A stretch of 64,000 nt of DNA from contig CAMQGK010000634.1 in assembly GCA_947000775.1 (NCBI GenBank), forward strand, positions 18,062,501-18,126,500, given 5' to 3'. A model generated the notes under the pieces. The model made no database searches and was not told where the DNA came from. It saw only the letters and a program-made list of their open reading frames with translations. Both the position numbers and the translations under genes were made by a program. Origin of the DNA: Pterois miles. Lineage: Eukaryota > Chordata > Actinopteri > Perciformes > Scorpaenidae. Below, piece by piece: positions 46,212 through 57,720 of the stretch (within the stretch, counting starts at the first letter, position 1; every line of letters starts with the position of its first letter).

Positions 46212-48060
46212 TGTGTGTGTGTGTGTGTTTGTGTGCACTTGTGTTCCTCTTACAGTTTCATCATCCATCACTGCTGTAAATTGTTAATGATTCAGCATTA
46301 ATGAGTTTTGTGTTAAAATTCAACTTCATCTCTGTTATTTAATTAAAGTAAATAGGTAAAAACCCCATATGTATTTTGATTGCAGTCAAATAACTTTTAC
46401 AGTAAGTTACTGTGACATTCTTACAGTAAATTACAGTAAAATCACAACTGTATACTGCGACTTCACAGTCTGATATGCCAACAGATGACTGTGATGGAGC
46501 AATATGCTGCTGCAATGCAGTAGCCAGTATAGTACTGTAAATATGCACTGAAAATAATATTCCAAAATACTTTAAATTTGCCTTTTTAAAAAAATCATTT
46601 TATCTGTTAATCCATCTTGCTTCTACCAAATTGTAGAAAAAAAAATTGAAACCCCTTTTGAGCATTACCACAAAGCTGAAAACGGGGCTGTTTTTCTAAT
46701 CAAATGTTGACTTTTTAGAGATATGTGGTTCTCACAGGACAGCACTGCTACAAACATATGGTGATCCTATAGAATATAATGCATTGCTGTAGATTAAAAT
46801 AAACAACAATATATAAAAGGAGTTGAAATTAGCACAACTTTAACTAGCTATAGCAGTGAAATACAACATACAGTACATATTAATGCAGCAGTAATATTAA
46901 ATCAAAAACATAATGATATAATATGTAAAAGACAAAACAACATGTTCTGAGTAACTGAACTTTAAGTAGGCTAAATTTAGCTTATAATACTTTTCTACTT
47001 ATGTAAGGTTTTGAATGCAGGATTTGTAGTGTAGTGTAGTACTTTTAAGGATCTGAATACGTCTTCTAGCACTGAGCCATCCATGTTAAGGTAAAAAATA
47101 AAGGTAAATCTGGAGGCATCTGGACGTTTCCAGGACTGATGATGCCTCACCTCTGCTTTTCTTGCTTTTTTTTTTACTTCACTCTTTCTTCTTGGTTTAG
47201 GGAAAAAGAGACAGAGCAGATCTATCAGCGAAATGGTGGTCCTTATCTATCTCTTTCCCCCTGGATGCTAATTAAAGATAATAAACCTTGCAGATCATTT
47301 CTCTGCAGCTCCAAACTCACCGTCACCTCTGCTCCTCTCGCACCCAAACTCACATGGCCAGATGGGTTGAGAGCACACACACTCACACACACACTCTCTT
47401 GCCTAAACACATGGTTGTTGGCTTGCCTTGAGGTGGCAGGTGTGTGTAAACTAAAATGCTGTAGATAGTTGCATAGGCAACACTGAAATGCATGTTTAAA
47501 TAAGCACCGAATAATAAAAAAATAGTGTAGGGCTTTTAAATACACATAATGTTACATCTTTCAAACACATGCCTGCACACACACAGATTAATTTCTTTGC
47601 ATGTCTAAGTTTAAACCCGTCGTTTATCTTTGCTCCACGCCTTAAACACAGGTGTTTGGAGAGCTTACAGATGAGTCTGATGCCAGATATCATGATATCA
47701 TGTAACTACGTTCAAGTCCTCTTGTCCTCTCTCACACACGATTGTTTCCCACAGAAAATCTGCCTGTACTTCACTTATCACAAACACACAGACTCCTCTC
47801 TTTCTTTTTCCCCCACTCGCCAGCTCAGTCAATACACAGATATTTATTTAGCTCAGAGACAGAGAGTCTCATGAGCATGACTGTGCCCTGAGATTTTTAT
47901 TGAGCAAGAAGATAAAACGACAAGTTCTGTGCTGCTCTGTGTCCATTAGGGCTAAAATGGCCAGAAGATCGTCTGATGAAATGGAATAAACTGTTGTGGT
48001 TATCTGCCCTGGCTGCTGCAGTGGAGGAGAGCCAGGGAGAAAGAAACTACACATTACCAC
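45605..48060. other. Intergenic stretch with microsatellites and repeat scraps
   Basis: (CA)n at 45980-46012 and (GT)n at 46169-46228. 46385-46550 is rich in 'acagtaaattacagtaa' words of a common repeat. 46780-47080 resembles one end of the transposon type also seen at 12882. ORFs of about 100 residues lack domains. Confidence 0.45.
46169..46228 (+). repeat. (GT)n microsatellite
   Basis: About 29 GT units with one AT interruption. Confidence 0.9.
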
Positions 48061-48062
48061 AC

Positions 48063-48064
<2 letters not shown>

Positions 48065-48127
<63 letters not shown>
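48065..48127 (+). repeat. (CA)n microsatellite
   Basis: About 31 pure CA units. Confidence 0.95.
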
Positions 48128-48130
<3 letters not shown>

Positions 48131-48316
48131 TCTACCCCTCCTTGGTATTGCCCAGGTCTGTATTTATCCCTAACCATAACAGAACAGGCAGATAATGGCT
48201 GATGGGACTGTCGTAAAAATAACCTGGCACACGTCTGTTTGGATAAACCTCATCTCCTCACTCCTTCTTTCTCCATCGCTATCCCTCCATCATGTTTTAT
48301 TGCTCTTTTCTTTTCC

Positions 48317-48390
48317 CTATCTATCTATCTATCTATCTATCTATCTGTCTATCTGTCTGTCTGTCTGTCTGTCTATCTGTCTATCTATCT
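48317..48390 (+). repeat. (TCTA)n/(TCTG)n compound microsatellite
   Basis: Tetranucleotide tract switching from CTAT to CTGT units and back. Confidence 0.9.
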
Positions 48391-50580
48391 CACTTTAAGT
48401 ACACAGAAATTTCCATAACACATTCTCTTCTTGCTTACTAATATGTTGCATATTTATTTTGGAAGACTCTTATCAACAGAAAAAGCAACAGATGCTGCTT
48501 ATTTTCCCCTCCACACAAGCCTCTTTGTTTGCGTATGAAATAAAATACTTGTCCAAATATGTTAAAAAAAACTGAGTTTGAGGGGAAAGAAAACAAGCCA
48601 GAGAGCAAAGAAACGGCATGTATCATCACAAGCACTTCCCGTGTGAGGGGTCTGAACTGCAACCACACGCATACACACAAACACCGAGCATAAAATGCTA
48701 ACAAGGCATTTAATCTAATGTTGCGTAACAATCAGTTTACCTGTTTCCAGTGGAGTTTCCCTGCACTATGAGTCATTCCATGGGTTGTTAACACGGATGG
48801 AAAAATGGCCACGTAGCTTATGTTACAGGAATTGGATTTTTAACTTGTATTAGCTGATTAGGGGGCAGCAGAAACAAGCTGTAAACGCAAGACTGTCATG
48901 TTATCACTTGGTATCAAACAGTTGTACATTTATACATTCAGCAGATACATAGCCTTGAAGTTTGTTTCTGGCAAATGTAAGTCCAGTATTCACTCTCTAG
49001 CTCTGTTTTGGTCTCCACCACCTCTTGGGGGAAATATCTGGCTCTTTAGCTGCTAAATGCTCCACTTTGTGAACCAGCTAGTTAGTAACTGTGACTGTCT
49101 GTGAGCTGATGGTGGGAGGTTAGAGGGAACCAAACCAAAACAGAAAACTGAAGGCCTGAAAACCAGAACAATGAGCTGAAAGACACTATTACGTCACTCT
49201 GTAGAGCTGAGGGGAACTGCAGAGGTGGGTGATCATTTTTCAGTATTTTTGATGTGCGAGTGAACCATTTCACATATACAAAAAAGCTCCAAAAACCCCA
49301 CTGGCAACCAGCCTATCACCAACCTGTACTTAAACAAAGAGGCATATATTTCTCCCAGAATTTGTTGGGAGTCTGCTTTTAGCTTTTCATTTATTTTTTC
49401 ATCCTCTTTTATCTCATTGTTTTGGTTTGAAGCCCTGCATATCTATTATGCAGTCTCATCATTCATCAAACCCCATATGCAAATGTTTCCAATGAAAAAG
49501 CTTCTCCCTGCCCAGCGCTAAACAGCAGGCAGAGGAAGTTAAAGGGACTGATTGATCATCTTACAAGATAAAGATTATTTTTTTCCAGGAGCTGGTGACC
49601 AAAGCAAAGCTCAAATGAACTGACATTGGTCAGGTAGTCTGAAAAATGACTCACAAATGAATGTGAACATGCAATTACAATTAGCAATTGTATGCTAACA
49701 CAATATCCATGACAACTTCATTAGCCGGGATATGAAATATCTATCTGCCGGTTTGTGTCGATGTTTATGTGCCCCTGGAGGCCAAAATTTGATTGGTTCA
49801 GCATTTCAGGAGAAATTATCAATAAGGAGTCCTTCCAAAATCAGATCAATAGTTCTTTTAGTGACCAAAAAATAATCCTCAAGAACCAATGCTGGGGTTG
49901 CTGACTTGTTAAGATGAACATTCCCACGTTTAAAACCTAGTGATCCCCAGGATACTCCTTTCGTATGAGTCATGTTCAATAAAACCGGAAACAATTATGT
50001 TAAAAACCAACAACAAGACAGCTGATAACTTCAGTAAACTCTCTGAACTCCAAAGGAGGACATGGTGAGCATGTAAAATGCTGATCCCTATGTCTGATGA
50101 GAATGGGAGGCCAATATTTTATATCCCTGTGGAGGATGGGGATACAATATATCTGACACAGCTTTATTGGCTTACTCTTTAATGACTTCCTGCACTGAGT
50201 AAGGCTGAAGGAGACAGAGGGGGTATAACTTCTCTGTGTTTTTGGACTGTTTTTTTTTTTTTTTTTTTTTAACTATTTATGCTCTTTAGCTCATTACCTG
50301 TGTGTCTGCTCCTCACACCGAGGGCTGATTTCTCATTCGCTTCTCTCCATCTCCAACTTTCATCGTCATTTGGAGAGACTGTTAAGTAAATGCCTCTTCA
50401 ACATGATAAGTATATGACCTTGTCTGTGTATTCCTTAGTGTACCTCTCTCTCTCTCTTTCTGGATAGCTAAGATGGGGTTACTAATGAGCACATGTTCTG
50501 ATGATGAAGCCTTTTTCCAAGAATCTTTTCTCCCAAACGCCCGTGGCCTTTGGATGACTCCCCAAGGAGACCATTAATTT
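48391..50580. other. Intergenic stretch, no gene
   Basis: 48830-49090 shares the 'ttttggtctccacc' repeat with 10741-10900. A poly-T run lies at 50250-50271. No gene recognised. Confidence 0.45.
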
Positions 50581-50588
50581 AGATATCA

Positions 50589-50589
<1 letters not shown>

Positions 50590-50632
<43 letters not shown>
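50590..50632 (+). repeat. (GT)n microsatellite
   Basis: About 21 pure GT units. Confidence 0.95.
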
Positions 50633-50636
<4 letters not shown>

Positions 50637-51504
50637 GAGCGTGGGCATGCGTTTGTGTGTATGTGTGTTGCTCGTATATGAGTGGGAGATTTTCGTTGCT
50701 TTGTTTTATCACACACAGACACAAGTATGAGCAAAAGCAGAGCAATTAGAAAGTGTGTGCATGTCGGCAAATGTGCAACAACACCGTACGAAATGAAACT
50801 CCCAAACTCTTTGCCGCTAAAACACAACACCCCCCCACCCCCTTTATCACATATCCCTCCTTCCTATCATCATTCTACACCTTCACCCCGACTCGCTCCC
50901 CAAACGCCACCCCAAAACATCCTTCTATGTCAACACCTCCCCCCCCCACTCCACCCAGTTTCAGGCCTTTACCAGCACAAAGTTTAGGAGACTCTTTACA
51001 CACATGGAGATACAGCGAAAAAGATTTGGCATCCACCCTCTCCTCCTACATACACTAACATACATAGTATACATTAAGACACACAGTGACAATGATGCAT
51101 TTCACTCCTGATATCAGACACACACTTTATCTCAAAAGGCAACCAGGTGTGTAATTGAAGTGACCCCCCCACCCAAGCTAACACTTTTGTGGTTTTCTTC
51201 TGTGATTGTTAGGTGCCGTTCAGACGGACTCCTCCACGCTCTTAAGGCAGTTTGTTTTCAGAGTGCTCTGTTTTCTAGTGAGAGAGGAAGAATCCACTCC
51301 GCAAAGCTTATAGCAACTCCTTCTCTATCCAAACACTGTCTGTCTGAGGTGCTGACAAAATGGCAAGCGGGCCCCAATTCTGTAGCAGAAATGTATTGTT
51401 TGTTCACAGTAAGGAGCCACAAAAAGAGGGTTTGCCATCAGGAAGCACTGATTTTATATTTTTCATTGATGAGGAAATCCATTTTTTTAAAATGAAATGA
51501 TGGG

Positions 51505-51780
51505 TTCACTCCCAATAAATGAAAAAGGCATTTATTTGAAAAGGTTTTCTCATCATGTGCATCATGTCCGTCCACCCTAGATGAGGCATCCCTCCTCTGT
51601 CGTCCACCAGTCGGAAGGTGGGAAGTGTACTTGGGCATGATACTGAACCCCAAATTGCTCCCGAAGGCTGTGTCATTGGTCTGTGAATGTGTGTGAATGC
51701 TGACATGTAGTGAAGCTCTTTGAGTGGTCGGAAGACTAGAAAGGTGCTTTAGAAATGTCCATTTGAGTCCATTTAACATT
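51505..51780 (+). repeat. Truncated SINE/LINE tail
   Basis: Ends with 'aagctctttgagtggtcgga', 'agactagaaaggtgctttag' and 'aaatgtccattt', a very common teleost retroposon 3' tail. The 113-residue minus ORF across it is antisense chance. Confidence 0.5.
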
Positions 51781-54700
51781 TATAACTTTTTGAGTGTGTT
51801 TTCTTATTGAAATTGAGGGTATACAGATTATAAACCCCTCTGAGAGAAACTTACATATACAGTAGTTGATGTGCCTGCATTAATTATACAATCATATTGA
51901 AAAGAAAGGGCTCAAATATGTTCAATATATTACTATTGTAGTAGTATTGGTGCAAATCTCATTTTCCCTGAAGGTGCTAGATTTGTTTTAGCTTTGCTCT
52001 ATTTTTTTTTTTTTTTTTAAGTTTGAGGAGATCCATGTATGGATTTTTTTTTAAGATGGGGTTGGGTATACTTCATGGTTACTACTTATCCTGCAAACAA
52101 TCATAATACAGCTTCGCCTCAAGAGAAAACATGTACTGTACGGTAACATTTTTCACGCTGGAAGTTAAAAAGGCAGGTAGGCAGAAATGCAATGAAAATT
52201 TAAAAATTTACTAATGTATCTAAAAGCGCAGTTTGCCTATAAATGAAAAAGAAAACAAAACTGCTGTCCCTCACTCTTTGTTTCATTTTAGAAATAAATC
52301 AGAGACTTTGATTTCATCCTGGAGCTTCCTCAGCATTATTTCCTCTCTTGTTTTTTTGAAAACAGCAGGTGCTTTCTCTGCACACTGGAGTCACACCAGA
52401 TAATGCTCATGCTCATGGCAGTGTCATCATTTCCAAAACTAGTCTAAACATGGCTTAGCAGGGAACTCCATAACATTTATGCAGGTGCTGTTAATGTTAG
52501 GCCAGTAAATCTGGCGTGATCAGCGCTGGAGTGATTGTCTCTCTGTCTGAGCTGTGATGGGAGGCTGAGAGGACTTCACGTCTTTGTAGAAATTTCTTTT
52601 TATTTGGTTGAATGTCACTTTTTTGGGCTTCGATTAGCTCTGTTGTTTATCTTAGAATCCTTGACACCAGAGATGGTGTAGGGTGTGCTGACTCATTGCG
52701 GTGTCCTTTATGAGCTGACTACAACAGTAATAAAGAGGTGTTGTTTAACTGTGATATATTGTGTTTGAGGATATGTTTAGATAAATCATGTGATTGCAAA
52801 TCAAGTCATGGTTAAATCAAGGGATTTTCTATCCTAAGACCACATGTTTTATCAAAATTACATTGTTTTTATGAAAATAGGCTAAAACAATGGGTAAACT
52901 GGCTCTGAGTGGGTTTATATCCCTACTTTCACGAGTTCCTCAGAATGTAAATCTGAATCTAAATCTAGGATTTTAGGATGATGCCTGTATAAACAAGCTT
53001 GCTTACATGCACTTCTGTATATGCATATACTCTATACATGTGGGTGAGCATGTATGCACATGAGACCGGTGTGTTGGCTGTGCCCCTGATGCCTGGCTGA
53101 CTGGTCCCAGTAAGAATGGGAGCTGATATAAACAGGCTTGGTCGTTCCCACGTCTCTGTTTACACTGGGAGACCCCAGAGCAGCACTGCCAGAGCACTGG
53201 ATTCCCTCCACACGGCAAACTCACACACTATCCATCTCTGTCTCGTACAGAAACACTCACTCATAAGTACATACACGTACGTGGGCATGCAAATCATGCA
53301 GTATGTACCGTATGCGTCACTGCAGAAATGCAGCCATGGATATTCAAAGTGCATATTGTCACTTTAATCGTCTCGAGCCTTTTCCTGCTGTTTTTATTTT
53401 TGTCATTTCTAGCCTCGTCACTGGATCCCACCTGACTTCTTCATTTTCCCAGCCCCTGCCAAAGTTACTCAAACTGGTAAAGATTTTGCAATGTGACACA
53501 GAGTTCCCACAAAGCCATCAAACCAGTACTGAACTCAGTTTTACAACTCCACCGCAAAGACTCTCAAAAGCTTTAACTTTGCTCTCTAAGCCCTTTTGAA
53601 ATGGGCCTGTGATGTACGCCCAACATAAACAGAACACTGGGGTCCTGACAAACACGCCCAGTTTACAGGCAACAGTGAGGTCACCTCAGCAGAGCATCTC
53701 TGCGAAGACGCATCTGCTGACATGGACGAGTCATGGTTTTAAAAGAAACAGCGTGTTTTTGGAGAGCTGAGGACACAAAATGACCTTGTTTTAATAGGTT
53801 TCTTCGCGAGTTTGGAGAAAATTGTGTGACCTCCTCAGCATTTTGTCATAAGAAGACCAAACTATCCAGATCATCCAGATGCTGAGAAAAACACCTCTTG
53901 GGCCTGGGGATGTATGGAAAAGCAGCCTTCATTCACCCTGAGGTTGATAATATTGTTCCATCCAAAAGCAAACATTTTACTTAATTCTTTGTGTCATGTT
54001 TGATAAGAATAAATGTAGGAGTAAAATGGTCCAGTTAGCCAATCAACCACAATTCAGATCAAAACTATTGTTGCACACACATATACATGTGCACACAAAC
54101 TCAAATATACTCCCAGAAGCATGAAAAACTGATTTATCTCTCACTTTCCCTCAGTCACTCTCTCTTTGACACACGCACATACAGAGTAGTTACAGTGATG
54201 GACTGTCTATTTATTCTTAGACATATCTGCATCTATTAAGCTGTAAGTGCTCACATCTGTGTGTTTATATGCGGCATCTTATGACCTAATGAGAATAAGA
54301 GCATTGTTCCCCTGGGAAGAGACTGCCCCAGTGATGTGCAGCCCAACAAACTGTAAACACACTCCTGCGCCCTGCGTCAGCCCGCCTCACAACACACACA
54401 AAAACACACACACACACCATCAATGCTAGTGGTCTGACTTTCCTAACCTGCTCTAAATCTAAACCTTTATAGTAAACATCTTGGGACATCTGAACAAGAC
54501 TCTTGTGCAGAATGGATGTGAATCACAAGGCCATATTTCACCAGGAGAAGCCCAGGAGGATTAAATGAGAGGGGAAAGGAGACAATTTGGTAACCAGGGA
54601 GGAAGAACAATAATAACAAGGCTGAATCATAAAGAAGTTATTTTTCTGTTTTGTTTGGGTACAGGCCAGGAGGGAGAAGTGTTTGCAGTGGCCTGAGCAG

Positions 54701-55604
54701 AAGAGCTGGTTACAGGACACAATGTGCAAATGTAAGCAAGCAATAAGTCACGGATATTAACACGCAAAAACAAATACATATGAATGTGCACATACACTCA
54801 GTCTCACACGCATTTACAACTGTTTAGCTTAAGCAGGCTTATTTCATAAAGATTATATGTCATTCTTATCAGTTTGACTTTCATGCAGTGTTGTGCAAAG
54901 TTACATAAAGTGGAGCACGTCATATGAGCTCAAGAAAAAGTAGAAAACCATAAGGCCTACAGGTCACGATCACAGCTGCATGTGACAATGCACAGACACC
55001 TCGGGACAGCATCCATTCACTAAATTCATTCATGAGCCACGGGAGCGGCTGTGAACTCTCTCATTGATAACACAAACATTCCCAACCGCCTCCAAACTTT
55101 ACTCCTTCTTCTCTTTTGTAGCCTGTCCAGAATTCCCTGAGGAGTATTTACCGACCAGATGTGCTCGCTTTACTCAGAGATGTTCTAATCCACACAGCAT
55201 AAATGTCAATACACCATAAACACTGAAAAAAGTTACACATTGTTATCTGGAAATGGTGTTAACACAAGACTGTTAAGTGTAATATTGGCAGACGCAGATG
55301 ATTACAAAGGCCAATTTGTGGACACAGAATTTGGCTACAGACAAAGAGCATTTTAACCCTTACTTGGACTTGCAAGTTATATCTTTTTAATGACTTAAAA
55401 TTCCTTCATAACAAGTTAACTAATAACATTAAGTTATAAGCTCATTCTACAGCACATGGTGTAGAAAACATAAGCTTTTCTTGCCTCGAATTATGTTAAA
55501 ATTACTGTATGTAATTTTTCTTTCCCTGATTGTCCACATGACAGCGCCAGATACCAACTTTAAACCATTACTGTTTAAAGAGAGTATCTGTGTGGGCCGT
55601 AAGA
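51781..55604. other. Intergenic stretch, no gene seen
   Basis: AT-rich with a poly-T run at about 52003-52018. All ORFs are under 100 residues, without domains. No tRNA, repeat ends or promoter clusters stand out. Confidence 0.45.
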
Positions 55605-56497
55605 TTAAGGCAGCAGTGGGTAGAAATGGAGCAAATGTGATTTTTTTTTTTTTTTTAAAAAGTATTTTTTTTTAAACTGTCTCCATATCCTGAGAGTAGT
55701 GCATGAGACTGGTAATCTGAAGAAAAAAAAAATCATGTGCTTCTATGTCCACCAGTGCTCCTAATGGCATCTGTAAAATTTCACAAACCAGAGGAAAACA
55801 ACCAGTCAGTCGAGCTGTAGCCTGCTGTCTCTGAGCATCTGTCAATCACTTGCAAACTCTGATCAAACGGTCAAACTAGGCAGCGCTGATCAAATATGAA
55901 TCAATTTTCTGTTACTGTAATGCCAATTTTCCTCTTCAAATATTTTCAGAAACATCTTGTAGTCACTGTTTAGCTATAAAATAAGAAAGTTTGAAACCCG
56001 GCAGCCATGTTGAGACCAGTTGAGGAAATACTAAGCCCCCAGGAAGAGTGTCGTTGATCCCAATTTTCGTAGTGGCCAAATGGTGGTATTACAACTTCTG
56101 TATCTGTCATGTGATGCCATTGGGCCCAAAAAAGACTTTTTCCCACAGACTTACATTGAGAAAGAGCTGCTGTAACTCGCGGATAATTTTTTTAGGTGAA
56201 TCAACTTCCCAGTATGAACACTCTAATGGTCCTTATTTAAATCATGAGGTCCTGAAATCTGTAAAATGCACAACATTTGAATCCAGAGTTATTTCCCTTG
56301 CTCTGTTAATATGAATGAAATCTCTAACATGACCTGTGATTGGCCAAAGCCTCCCATCATGGGCTAGATTTACTTAAGCCTGAAAACAGAGTCATGAGGA
56401 GGTGCAGAAGTCTAGTTTTCTGATCATCACATTTGAAAGGTTATTATGGAATTGTTTCCCAATGATACCAAAGCATTTCTGCCTACTGCAGGTTTAA
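55605..56497 (+). mobile_element. TTAA-flanked MITE, GCAGCAGTAGG family, copy 3
   Basis: TTAA at 55605-55608 and 56494-56497. The ends TTAAGGCAGCAGTGGG and CCTACTGCAGGTTTAA are inverted repeats. It is the longest of the three copies (893 bp) and shares 'catgttgagaccagttg' and 'tcctaatggcatct' segments with copy 1. It lies about 350 bp upstream of the tbpl1 promoter. Confidence 0.7.
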
Positions 56498-56859
56498 TCT
56501 GTTAATGAAATGTCTTCTTGGAGAAAATTATTGTTATATGACATTTAAAGTTATTACATTTTCACATTTCTGTGTGAATGTAATAGCAAGTATATCTGCT
56601 AGACTTTTCAAAAAAAAAAAAGTCCTACACTGATCATGCTGCAGGAAGACATGGCTTTGGTTAAAATGCATCTCTAAATATATCTCCAATGAACCTTTCA
56701 ATTTCTCATAAGAACTGTGTCTGTTTTGCAGTCAAACAAAGTTATATGTATGTTTTGTAGAGTCAAAAGCATTGGCATTTTAAGTTACTATAAATCTCGC
56801 GTAAATGTTTGTATTTTGTTGGCGGAAGTTGAAGTTATTTTGAAGTTCACTAGGTCACC

Positions 56860-57005
56860 TGATTTTATTTTGAAAGCTGAAACCGGAAGGAGGCTTCCTT
56901 GTAGTCCACGGCGGAAGAGGTCTGTCCACAATTTTTATTTATTTTCTTTAATTTTGACTGGATTGTTCTACGTCTCGGGGTTACATCAACAAGCTAGCTG
57001 AAGAG
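56860..57005 (+). promoter_or_regulatory. tbpl1 promoter and non-coding exon 1
   Basis: Two ETS-type sites, ACCGGAAGG (56881-56889) and GGCGGAAG near 56911, with no good TATA box upstream, as expected for a housekeeping gene. A splice donor AAGAG|GTAGCT ends the exon at 57005. The first transcribed base is inferred to be near 56890-56920. Confidence 0.5.
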
Positions 57006-57720
57006 GTAGCTAAATTAATAAAGCAAACATTTCAGACACACTTACCACTGACACGCAAAAACACCTGGAAACAGTGGAAATACCTCGTCCTCGGTGAAAC
57101 GTTAGGCAGCTAGCCTGCTAGCTAGCTTAGCTAACAACTTTTCATTCATTACTGCCTGTGCACTTTCTTTGTTGCTAGCTAACTGTTAGCTTTATTCAAA
57201 ACATTAGCTCGTCAGTAGTGAGGTAACGTTATCGTTGCTGTGTTTTTAACTCTTCGTTTCAGTGGATGTCTCGTCACAACAACACGCTAGTTAATGATGA
57301 ATTGGTTTGCGATTACTTGCGGGCAGCCGCTTTGTTAGCTGGTTTACAATGAATTACCCAAACAAGCTTATTTGCGTTACTATGCAGTACAACACTGGAG
57401 TGAGCTATGCATCAGCTGTAACGCCGGTAAACCTCACATTTTAGGCAAAACTACGACGAGCTAACGTTATGTATATATGCTTTCACATATTTAGCTAAGG
57501 GTTAAATGCATTTTATATCGCGTGTAGCCTCCAATTTATCATTTCTTGTATCTTGCTCGGCAATTTACTTGCAACAGAGTAGCTAGCTAGTTTAGCAGGT
57601 TGTACTACTTGCGGTTAAGCTAACGTTAATACATGGCCAAAATAGCGTAGAAGTACATTACTAAAATGTAATTTTCCGAAATATTTAAATTAACGTTGTT
57701 ACCCCTTTATTACATTGCAG
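57006..57720 (+). other. tbpl1 intron 1
   Basis: Bounded by GTAGCT and ATTGCAG. Rich in GCTAGC and AGCTAAC words (e.g. near 57110-57135), otherwise nothing recognised. Confidence 0.55.
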